In this document: positions 47,091-54,741 of the stretch, in pieces
Layout: each line of letters opens with the position of its first letter
How positions within the stretch are numbered: the first letter of the stretch is position 1
Assembly (NCBI RefSeq): GCF_016735615.1
Contig: NZ_JAERSF010000002.1
Coordinates: forward strand, 434,001-498,000
From: Flavobacterium tagetis
Lineage (GTDB): Bacteria; Bacteroidota; Bacteroidia; Flavobacteriales; Flavobacteriaceae
Reading direction: 5' to 3'
Length of the DNA: 64,000 nt
The notes under the pieces: model-generated
The model's input: only the letters and a program-made list of their open reading frames with translations
Database searches by the model: none
Told to the model about the DNA's origin: nothing
Translations under genes and position numbers: made by a program

Positions 47091-47687
47091 TTATATTTTC
47101 CTTGCTTCCATATTTATTGCTTCAATTGTTTTATCATTATTTACGCCTAAACCTTCTTGTTGAAAAATCAATTCGCCTTCAGGATTGAAAACGCTAATAA
47201 TGTTCGAATGTGAGAAATCTATCGGAGAGATTTTTTTATAATTTACCGCTAAAACTGCTGCAAATTCTCGAGTATTTTCTTCTGTTGAACGAAGAAAAAT
47301 CCAAGGATCTTGATTCATTTTATTTTCAATCGCAAACGATTTTAATCTTTCTGGAGTATCTGTATTTGGATCTATGCTAACCAAAATCAATTTGACGTGT
47401 TGTTTTGTATTTTTCTCTAGTTTCGATTCAATATCACGCATATCGGCAACTAATCTAGGACATGCAGCTTTGCAACTTGTGTAAATCATTACCATTACGA
47501 GAACATTTCCTCGAAGCGATTTCAATTCAACATCTTTTCCATCTTGCGTTGTCCATTTTGATGGCAGATTATAAATTGATAAATCGCTGATTTCCTTTTT
47601 TGTTTCTGCTTTAACTTCTTTTTTATCAGATTCTTTACAGCTGTAGAAAGAGAATAAGAGAACAAAAGCAATTGCTATTTTTTTCAT
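47091..47687 (-). CDS. SCO1/SenC-family copper protein
   Basis: 198 residues with lipobox FYSCKE (C17), a thioredoxin fold and the copper ligands C72 and C76 (TSCKAACPRL) plus a His near DFSHSNI. SCO proteins deliver copper or reduce thiols at copper sites of oxidases. Its place after nirV and nirK suggests metallation of NirK. It is the last gene of the minus-strand operon. Confidence 0.92.
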   Translation of the reverse strand: MKKIAIAFVLLFSFYSCKESDKKEVKAETKKEISDLSIYNLPSKWTTQDGKDVELKSLRGNVLVMVMIYTSCKAACPRLVADMRDIESKLEKNTKQHVKLILVSIDPNTDTPERLKSFAIENKMNQDPWIFLRSTEENTREFAAVLAVNYKKISPIDFSHSNIISVFNPEGELIFQQEGLGVNNDKTIEAINMEARKI

Positions 47688-47705
47688 TGTAAAACTAATT
47701 TTAAA

Positions 47706-48482
47706 TTAGATTTTTGGTTTTGTGGTGCTGGCACATCTAAAACCAAGATTTCGTGTTGAATATTGCGCTTTCAAGCTTCCTCTGAACGCATAGCGCATAA
47801 AAGCGGCATAATCCATTAAATCTGATGCATTTACTGATCCGCTTCCGCAGAAAAGGTTTTTGTCAGTGCTTTTGTCTTTTCTAGATTCTCCTGATAAAAA
47901 AATACTATTAAAGTCAGAAGTCCATTCCCAAACTAAACCATGCATGTCGTAAACTCCCCAATAATTTTTGAAAGTTTTTCCAATTTCATTTTCATACGTT
48001 CTCGATTTCTCATACCAAGACAAAATATATTCGTTGAATTCTTTTTTGGTTCTGGCATCAATCTTTTTAGTATCTGCCATCGCAACATATTCCCATTCAT
48101 CCATGGTTGCTAAGCGTTTTCCTTGGCATTCGCAATATTTTTTTGCTGCAAACCAAGAAACACTCGTTACTGGCGATTTAGGTTTAGCATTTCCAAAATT
48201 AAAATCAGTTGGCCAATAAGACAAATAGCTTTTATCAGCAAAAATTCCTTTAATCTTTGATTTTTGATAAGAAGGATTTTTTTTGACAAACTCTAAAAAC
48301 TCACTATTTGTTACGGGATAAATGTCTATATAAAAAGGTTTTACGATAACAGGTTTTTGAGAAGTAGCTCCATAAAGAGGGATATAAGATCCCTCTTTTA
48401 TGAAAGCCATTCCTTTTTCCTGTGCTTTCATGACACTAAACACAGAGAAAAAGATAGTTAGTATGAAAATGTATTTTTTCAT
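47706..48482 (-). CDS. nirV: NirV-like formylglycine-generating-enzyme-family protein
   Basis: 258 residues with signal peptide (about 1-20, ending VMKAQ) and an FGE-sulfatase domain: FYIDIYPVTNSEFLEFVKK, PVTSVSWFAAKKYCECQGKR, DEWEYVAM, GVYDMHGLVWEWTSDF and RNLGFRCAS. Genes of this kind accompany nirK in many denitrifiers as nirV. The product's reaction is not known; the active-site Cys pair of true FGE is not clear here. It is 16 bp after nirK. Confidence 0.88.
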   Translation of the reverse strand: MKKYIFILTIFFSVFSVMKAQEKGMAFIKEGSYIPLYGATSQKPVIVKPFYIDIYPVTNSEFLEFVKKNPSYQKSKIKGIFADKSYLSYWPTDFNFGNAKPKSPVTSVSWFAAKKYCECQGKRLATMDEWEYVAMADTKKIDARTKKEFNEYILSWYEKSRTYENEIGKTFKNYWGVYDMHGLVWEWTSDFNSIFLSGESRKDKSTDKNLFCGSGSVNASDLMDYAAFMRYAFRGSLKAQYSTRNLGFRCASTTKPKI

Positions 48483-48498
48483 GCTGAGTGTTTGCTGT

Positions 48499-49941
48499 TT
48501 ATCTTAACGCTTTTACCATTTCTGGTGTAATTTCGGTTTTGTTGTTACCCCAACTATTATAAATGTAGGTTAATACATTTGCGATTTCATCATCAGATAA
48601 ATTCTGAGCAGGCATTACGTTGTTGTATTTTTTGCCATTAACAGTAACTTCTCCAGTTAAACCGTGTAGGATTGTTTTAATAGCACGCTTAGAATCGGCA
48701 TTTAAATAGTCTGATTTTGCTAAAGGAGGGAAAGTACTTGGAATTCCTTGTCCTTCAGATTGATGGCAGGCAAAACAGGTTGTTCCGAAAATTTCTTTAC
48801 CAATATTAATTTTCTCAGCAACTGTTCGTTTTGGAATTACAGTTTTTACAGCAGATCCGCCTGGCATTTTTTGTATAGTTCCACCTTCAGGCAGGTAAAT
48901 ACCTTCTTGGATTGTTCCAGAATAAATGTTTTTATTTTCTTTTCCTTCCACTTTTAGCATTCCTAGCGCCCCTTTATTAAATGCTCTAAAAATAGAGTGG
49001 TCAACCAGAATAAAAGTTCCCGGAGTTTCGACTTTAAAATCTACAATAGCAGCGCCACCAGCGGGAATCAAGGTTGTCTGCACATTTTTGTTAACCGCGC
49101 TTCCGCCTTCAACATGTACATTGTCAAATATTTCTCCAATAACATGGAAAGAAGAAACTAAATTTGGTCCACCGTTTCCAACAAACAAACGAACTGTTTC
49201 GCCAACTTTTGCTGTTAATTCTCCACCATTTGTCAATGCACCAACTTTTCCGTTAAATACAACATAATCAGGAGTTTCTTTAACCGCTTTATTCATGTCA
49301 AAAGGCTGAAGGCCTTTTGCACCATATTCACCTTGAGTGTAAAAATCTCCCTGCATTACGTAGTACTCTTTATCAACAGGAGGAAGTCCGCCTTCTGGTT
49401 CAACCAAAATCAATCCATACATACCATTTGCAATGTGCATTCCGACAGGAGCAGTAGCACAGTGATAAACATAAAGTCCAGGATTTATAACTTTAAAACT
49501 GAATACTTTTTCGTGTCCCGGAGCTACAAGAGATGAGGTTGCTCCGCCCCCTGGGCCAGTTACGGCATGTAAATCGATATTATGAGGTAATTTGTTATCA
49601 GGATGGTTTTTTAAGTGAAATTCTACTTCATCGCCAACACGAGTTCTAATAAAACTTCCAGGTACAGAACCTCCAAACGTCCAATAAGTATATTTTACAC
49701 CATCAGTCATTGTTCCCTCTTGTTCTTTAATTTCCATGTTTAATTTCAATTTCATGGCCGTTCTGTTTCCAACTGGTTTAGGAACATGAGGAGGAGCTGT
49801 GAGTTCAGCTTCCATTTCGCCCTCAGTCATGATGTCTGCATAATCTTTAGCTTCTTTTTTGCAACTGCCTAAGAGCAGCAACATAAATAACGAGCAGATA
49901 AGAAAGCTCGTTTTAATCCAGGTTTTGTTAGTTCTTTTCAT
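48499..49941 (-). CDS. nirK: Copper nitrite reductase with C-terminal cytochrome c domain
   Basis: 480 residues, reducing nitrite to NO. A lipobox (LLLGSCKK) anchors it. Two cupredoxin domains follow with the type 1 copper ligands in [18 protein letters not shown], the type 2 His in [15 protein letters not shown] and [11 protein letters not shown]-terminal extension (about 375-470) carries the haem motif C389-F-A-C392-H393 and a distal Met in [10 protein letters not shown], making a NirK-cytochrome c fusion. The promoter region contains the shared palindrome. No nosZ is in the window. Confidence 0.95.
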   Translation of the reverse strand: MKRTNKTWIKTSFLICSLFMLLLLGSCKKEAKDYADIMTEGEMEAELTAPPHVPKPVGNRTAMKLKLNMEIKEQEGTMTDGVKYTYWTFGGSVPGSFIRTRVGDEVEFHLKNHPDNKLPHNIDLHAVTGPGGGATSSLVAPGHEKVFSFKVINPGLYVYHCATAPVGMHIANGMYGLILVEPEGGLPPVDKEYYVMQGDFYTQGEYGAKGLQPFDMNKAVKETPDYVVFNGKVGALTNGGELTAKVGETVRLFVGNGGPNLVSSFHVIGEIFDNVHVEGGSAVNKNVQTTLIPAGGAAIVDFKVETPGTFILVDHSIFRAFNKGALGMLKVEGKENKNIYSGTIQEGIYLPEGGTIQKMPGGSAVKTVIPKRTVAEKINIGKEIFGTTCFACHQSEGQGIPSTFPPLAKSDYLNADSKRAIKTILHGLTGEVTVNGKKYNNVMPAQNLSDDEIANVLTYIYNSWGNNKTEITPEMVKALR

Positions 49942-49980
49942 GATATATTTAGATTTTGTTTTGTGTTAAATTTCAAACAA

Positions 49981-50008
49981 AAATAAAAGACTTTTTTATC
50001 CTTTATTA
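49981..50008. promoter_or_regulatory. Palindromic operator, site C (before nirK)
   Basis: AAATAAAAGACT-ttt-TTATCCTTTATTA. On the minus strand it aligns with site B. It lies 40 bp upstream of the nirK start in the 256-bp gap to the next gene; nothing else was seen in the gap. Confidence 0.65.
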
Positions 50009-50197
50009 TGATATTAATCATGTTTTTACATAATTACAGAGCTAAGGGCTTTTTTGGGATCAAACAAATATACGTAAAACCTTATTATTTTATGTAAGCA
50101 TAATATTTTTGAATAAAAATAATTGAGGCTCTTCATTTTAAATTAATAATGATTATTTTTGCTCGCTGATTAAGTAAAAAAAATTACTACATATATT

Positions 50198-51457
50198 ATG
50201 GTAAAAGATTTATTCGAAAGAATTCAGGACAATAAAGGACCTTTAGGAAAATGGGCTTCTCAAGCAGAAGGTTATTATGTTTTCCCAAAGTTAGAAGGAG
50301 AGTTGGGTCCTAGAATGCAATTTCACGGAAAAAATATTTTAAACTGGAGTTTAAATGATTATTTAGGTTTAGCTAATCATCCAGAAGTTCGTCAAGCAGA
50401 TACAGATGCGGCAATTCAATTTGGTGCAGCGTATCCTATGGGAGCTCGTATGATGTCTGGACACACGACGTACCATGAACAATTAGAAAATGAATTAGCA
50501 GAGTTCGTAATGAAAGAATCTGCTTATTTATTAAATTTTGGTTACCAAGGTATGGTGTCTATTATTGACGCTTTGGTTACTAAAAATGACATTATTGTTT
50601 ATGATGTAGATTCACATGCTTGTATCATTGATGGTGTTCGTTTACACATGGGTAAACGTTTCACATACAAACACAATGATCTTGAAAGTATGGAAAAAAA
50701 CCTGCAACGTGCTACTAAAATGGCTGAAGAAACAGGCGGAGGTATTTTATTTATTACTGAAGGTGTTTTCGGAATGCGTGGACAGCAAGGAAAATTAAAA
50801 GAAATTGCTGAATTAAAGAAAAAATACAATTTCAGATTATTGGTAGACGATGCTCACGGTTTTGGGACATTAGGTAAAACTGGTGCTGGAGCAGGTGAGG
50901 AGCAAGGAGTTCAAGATCAGATTGATGTTTACTTCTCTACTTTTGCAAAATCTATGGCTAATATCGGAGCTTTCGTAGCAGCTGATAAAACAGTTATCGA
51001 TTATTTGAAATACAATTTACGTTCTCAAATGTTTGCTAAAGCATTGCCAATGATTCAGACAATTGGATCTTTGAAACGTTTAGAGTTATTACGTAAATCT
51101 TCTGCGATTAAAGATAAACTTTGGGAAAACGTAAATGCATTGCAAAACGGTCTTAAAGAAAAAGGATTTAATATTGGAGATACAAACACTTGTATTACAC
51201 CAGTTTACTTAGAAGGAAGTATTCCTGAAGCAATGGTAATGGTAAACGATTTAAGAGAAAACTACGGTATTTTCCTTTCTATCGTTGTGTATCCTGTTAT
51301 TCCTAAGGGAATTATCTTGTTGAGAATGATTCCTACGGCTTCTCATACAATTGAAGATATCAATGAAACGTTAACTGCTTTTGAAGCAATTCGTGAGAAA
51401 TTGACTAACGGAACTTATAAGGAAATTGCAGAGCGTACAACTGTTGACGTTTCGTAA
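50198..51457 (+). CDS. capA: Cysteate fatty acyltransferase CapA-like PLP enzyme (SPT/KBL family)
   Basis: 419 residues of the alpha-oxoamine synthase family. It has the glycine-rich NDYLGLANHPEVRQAD, SGHTTYHEQLENELAEF, DDAHGFGTLGKTGAG and the PLP lysine K251 in TFAKSMANIGAF. In Flavobacterium johnsoniae a relative of this family condenses cysteate with acyl-CoA or acyl-ACP in sulfonolipid (capnine) synthesis, needed for efficient gliding. Serine palmitoyltransferase or another family member cannot be fully ruled out from sequence alone. No biotin genes are near, which argues against BioF. Confidence 0.75.
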   Translation: MVKDLFERIQDNKGPLGKWASQAEGYYVFPKLEGELGPRMQFHGKNILNWSLNDYLGLANHPEVRQADTDAAIQFGAAYPMGARMMSGHTTYHEQLENELAEFVMKESAYLLNFGYQGMVSIIDALVTKNDIIVYDVDSHACIIDGVRLHMGKRFTYKHNDLESMEKNLQRATKMAEETGGGILFITEGVFGMRGQQGKLKEIAELKKKYNFRLLVDDAHGFGTLGKTGAGAGEEQGVQDQIDVYFSTFAKSMANIGAFVAADKTVIDYLKYNLRSQMFAKALPMIQTIGSLKRLELLRKSSAIKDKLWENVNALQNGLKEKGFNIGDTNTCITPVYLEGSIPEAMVMVNDLRENYGIFLSIVVYPVIPKGIILLRMIPTASHTIEDINETLTAFEAIREKLTNGTYKEIAERTTVDVS

Positions 51458-51500
51458 TTGACTTTAAAATAAAATTCTCTAGTGGGAATTATGTAAAAAA

Positions 51501-51530
51501 ATCCATTCGTTATGCGAATGGATTTTTTTT
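51501..51530 (+). terminator. Terminator of the capA-like gene
   Basis: ATCCATTCG/CGAATGGAT with a 5-base loop and T8. The same stem occurs at 52087-52120. Confidence 0.87.
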
Positions 51531-51578
51531 ATTTAGGTTAATTTTATTATCATAATCACAAGATAAAAATATAGAATT

Positions 51579-52064
51579 ATGAAAAAAGTACTTACAATAG
51601 CGGTAGTGGCGCTGTCTGTTTTTGTTTCTTGCAAAAAAGAAGCAACAACAACAGAACCAATACAAATTACACCAAGTCCGCCAAAAGAAGCTGAAATTGT
51701 AGAACCTGCTGGAGATCAATGCTATGCTTGGAAATTGAACGGAAGTGTTATTGAGATGAGTTTTAATGTTAATTCTCATCAAGAGGTAAACGGAAAACTA
51801 AGCTATAATTTGGTTGGAAAAGATAAAAACGAAGGAACCTTAATTGGCAATATGAAAGGGGATACTTTAATTGCTGATTATACTTTTAATTCGGAAGGAG
51901 TTTCGTCTGTAAGAGAAGTTGCTTTTCTACAGAAAGATGGAACTTTTATTGAAGGTTATGGGGATGTGGTAACTGCCAATGACAAGGTTTCTTTTAAAGA
52001 TAAATCAAAACTAAAATTTGATCAAAAAAATACTTTGGTAAAAGTAGATTGCAAAGTAGAGTAA
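51579..52064 (+). CDS. Small lipoprotein of unknown function
   Basis: 161 residues with lipobox VFVSCKKE and a Thr/Pro linker (TTTEPIQITPSPP). The body has a beta-rich pattern around KLNGSVIEMSFNVNSHQEVNGKLSYNL and GNMKGDTLIADYTF. No family recognised. It is framed by two terminators with the same stem sequence. Confidence 0.75.
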   Translation: MKKVLTIAVVALSVFVSCKKEATTTEPIQITPSPPKEAEIVEPAGDQCYAWKLNGSVIEMSFNVNSHQEVNGKLSYNLVGKDKNEGTLIGNMKGDTLIADYTFNSEGVSSVREVAFLQKDGTFIEGYGDVVTANDKVSFKDKSKLKFDQKNTLVKVDCKVE

Positions 52065-52086
52065 TGATGTGTTTTATAAAGTGAAA

Positions 52087-52120
52087 AATCCATTCGTTTT
52101 GGGGACGAATGGATTTTTTT
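52087..52120. terminator. Terminator with the same stem as at 51.5 kb
   Basis: AATCCATTCGT/ACGAATGGATT with a 7-base loop and T-run. It lies between the lipoprotein gene and the convergent GNAT gene. Confidence 0.83.
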
Positions 52121-52142
52121 ATTGTGATAACTGCACTGAAAA

Positions 52143-53261
52143 TTAAAGATTCTTCAAATAAGTTTTTCTCTGACAGTGAATAATTGGGTCAAAATTTTTC
52201 CAAAGTAAATGGATGGCGTTGTTTTCTAATAACTCTGGAGTCCTAATACAAGTCTGAATTCCTTTAGCTGAAAAAGTCTTGTAATATTCATCAAAAATAA
52301 TTGCTGTAACACCTTTGTTTTGATATTCTGGATGAACTCCGATAAGGTAAAAAACAACATCCTTACTGTGTTTTCTCGCTTTTAATAAATGAAGAAAACC
52401 AAAAGGAAATAATTTACCTTTCATTTTCTGCAAAGCTTCAACAAAACTTGGCATTACAATGCTAAAAGCGATTAGATTATCGTCTTTATCCAAAACAAAT
52501 TTTATGTATTCGGGATTGATAAAACTAATATATTTCTTTTTAAAGTATTCTTTTTGAACATCTGAAATCGCTACAAATGAAGCTAGTTTTTCATACGATT
52601 CATTAAATAAGTCAAACATTTTGTCTACATAAGGCATAATGTCTTTTGTTTTGGTAAACGTAAGAGATTTTAGTCCGTAGCGTTTTTTAATTAATTCTTG
52701 TGCTTTCTGAAAGAATTCTGGTTTTACATTAGAAAACGGAAATATACTTTCGATATATTGTTTTTCGACTTGAAACCCTAATTGTTCCAAATGTGTCACG
52801 TAATACGGGTGATTGTACCATGTAATCATGGTTCCAACTTGATCGTATCCTTCAGTTAAAACTCCAACTTTATCTAAATTCGAAAATCCCATCGGACCTT
52901 CAGCATGCTCTAAATTGTGTTTTTTTCCTAATTCGAAAACTTTTTCAAGCAATGCTTTAGTAACTTCAATATCATCAATTACATCAAACCATCCAAAACG
53001 TACTTTTCTTTTGTGCTGATTGTTAACTTCAGCCCAATTAATAATAGCTGTGATTCGGCCAACAATTTTGTTGTCTTTATAAGCTAAATAAAAATAAGCT
53101 TCGGCATTGTCAAATGCAGGGTTTTTGGTTTTGTCAAAAGATTCCAATTCGTCTGAAATAATGGGTGGCACCCAATACGGATTGTCCTTATATAATGAAA
53201 AAGGAAATTTGATGTATTCGGTTAATTCTTTCTTGCTTTTGGCTTCTTTAATTGTAATCAT
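52143..53261 (-). CDS. GNAT-type N-acyltransferase
   Basis: 372 residues. N-terminal ITIKEAKSKKELTEYIKFPF…DNPYWVPPIISDELESFD matches a large GNAT-fold family also seen in E. coli YghO and in plant-associated bacteria. The C-terminal part contains YLIGVHPEYQNKGVTAIIFDEYYKTF, the acyl-CoA-binding motif A. The substrate is not known. Its position near the capA-like gene makes N-acylation of capnine one possibility, which is inference. Confidence 0.75.
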   Translation of the reverse strand: MITIKEAKSKKELTEYIKFPFSLYKDNPYWVPPIISDELESFDKTKNPAFDNAEAYFYLAYKDNKIVGRITAIINWAEVNNQHKRKVRFGWFDVIDDIEVTKALLEKVFELGKKHNLEHAEGPMGFSNLDKVGVLTEGYDQVGTMITWYNHPYYVTHLEQLGFQVEKQYIESIFPFSNVKPEFFQKAQELIKKRYGLKSLTFTKTKDIMPYVDKMFDLFNESYEKLASFVAISDVQKEYFKKKYISFINPEYIKFVLDKDDNLIAFSIVMPSFVEALQKMKGKLFPFGFLHLLKARKHSKDVVFYLIGVHPEYQNKGVTAIIFDEYYKTFSAKGIQTCIRTPELLENNAIHLLWKNFDPIIHCQRKTYLKNL

Positions 53262-53306
53262 TAGATGGTATTAAGAGTCCTTAAAAAGGATCTAGTTATT
53301 TATGTT

Positions 53307-54275
53307 TTATTCGTATTTTGCTTTACGTTTTCTTTCTTTTTCCTGATAATCTACTTTTTTCTCGTTGTCAGGATTCTTTTTTGCTCTGTCTGCTGCTTTA
53401 TTTTCAATTTGTTTTTCCTTGTACCATCCGTCATAGCGCCATGATATTCCAACACCGCCATATAAAATAGATGGTGTGTTTTTAAAATTAGTACTTATCG
53501 ATGCATCAACTTGCATGTTGGAAGAAAGAAGGAAAGCAGCTCCTCCGCGAAGAATTGAATCGCTGTAGAAATCGCTTTTGTATCCTTGATTTTCAACAAA
53601 ACCAGACCATCTGTCGTTAAAACCGTGCGTCAAAGTTAATACATATCCGTAACTTGGATAGTCAGTTCCGATATAATCTGCAATAATATTAGTTACAAAA
53701 ACCCAAGATCCTCCTCCTAGAAGGTTTTGTGTAATGATAGATACTTTAGGAGAAATGGCTCCATCTGGAGAAAAATAATACGGATTATCTGCTCCAACAA
53801 AATTAGCTCCTGCAAAAACAGAAACAGCTGGAATCAATTCGCGCCATTGAAAATTACGATTGGCTTTATAGCTATAGATGTTTACTTCTCTTTTATAGTT
53901 TTTGTATGGATCGTAGATAAGATATTTAGCTCCTAAAACGGTTTGTCTGAAATTATTCTTTTTATAGCTAGTGTAAGGAGTATCAAAGTTCTCTGCCTGA
54001 TATTGCAAGTCAGCTATAAACTCTAATTGTTCTAGAAAAGCACCAAATCTAATGGTTAAATCTGTGCCAAATCCGCTGGCATCGTAATCTAATAAATCGT
54101 GTTTTTCTTTAATGCCATAAACACCAAGTTCGGCTTGAATTACAGATTTTCCGACAGCATAAGCTGACATAGTTTCTCCAGGGCGGTTGGAATTAATAAC
54201 ATCGGTATATTGCGCAAAAAACAGTTGTGGAATAAAAAAAAGTACCGGGGCAAGTAAGTTTTTAATTTGGAACAT
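53307..54275 (-). CDS. Outer-membrane transporter-like protein (MetA-type barrel)
   Basis: 322 residues with a signal peptide (about 1-21, ending FFAQ) and beta-strand pattern typical of the phenol_MetA_deg-like outer-membrane family (SNRPGETMSAYAVGKSVIQA, ADYIGTDYPSYGYVLTLTHG, GGVGISWRYDG). The last 40 residues are charged Lys/Arg/Glu-rich. The substrate is unknown. Divergent from the next gene. Confidence 0.78.
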   Translation of the reverse strand: MFQIKNLLAPVLFFIPQLFFAQYTDVINSNRPGETMSAYAVGKSVIQAELGVYGIKEKHDLLDYDASGFGTDLTIRFGAFLEQLEFIADLQYQAENFDTPYTSYKKNNFRQTVLGAKYLIYDPYKNYKREVNIYSYKANRNFQWRELIPAVSVFAGANFVGADNPYYFSPDGAISPKVSIITQNLLGGGSWVFVTNIIADYIGTDYPSYGYVLTLTHGFNDRWSGFVENQGYKSDFYSDSILRGGAAFLLSSNMQVDASISTNFKNTPSILYGGVGISWRYDGWYKEKQIENKAADRAKKNPDNEKKVDYQEKERKRKAKYE

Positions 54276-54398
54276 ATAATTTTTTTTGGATTAAAAAATA
54301 ATAACGCATTTCAAATGTACATATTTTATTATTTATTTAAGATTCATATTTTATTTTTAAGGATTGGATTTATTAATTTTGGAAAAAAATATATAGTT

Positions 54399-54692
54399 AT
54401 GCAAGAAGCATCATTTTCAGGTTTGTTTAAAACCATCATGTGGGTTATAGCTTTTTATTACATTTTTAAATTTTTAGCTAGAATCTTTTTGCCAGTATTG
54501 GTTAAAAAGGCGGTAGAGAATGCTAGTGAAAATTTTCAAAGACAACAGCAGCAGTATAATCAAGGCAATACATATCAGAATAATCGCAATACAAGTAATA
54601 ATGATGAAATAATCATCAATACTGCTAATGCTAAAAATCCGCGCGAAACCAAAAAAGTGGGAGAGTATGTCGATTACGAAGAAATAGATTAG
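54399..54692 (+). CDS. DUF4834 membrane protein
   Basis: 97 residues read from ATG 54399; the frame is open 44 codons further up to an ATG at 54267, but the DUF4834 pattern starts here. One helix (FKTIMWVIAFYYIFKFLARIFLPVLV) is followed by a Gln/Asn-rich linker and the conserved end KKVGEYVDYEEID. It precedes the YfhO gene by 49 bp, a common neighbour in Flavobacteria. Function unknown. Confidence 0.8.
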   Translation: MQEASFSGLFKTIMWVIAFYYIFKFLARIFLPVLVKKAVENASENFQRQQQQYNQGNTYQNNRNTSNNDEIIINTANAKNPRETKKVGEYVDYEEID

Positions 54693-54741
54693 ATTTGTGT
54701 CCTGAAAATTTAGGATTCATTTTAACCCAAACTAGCCAAAA

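Noticed and set aside
54267..54398. N-terminal extension of the DUF4834 gene from ATG 54267
   Set aside because: The extension overlaps the 5' end of the divergent gene and adds hydrophobic sequence not in the family pattern; ATG 54399 was preferred.
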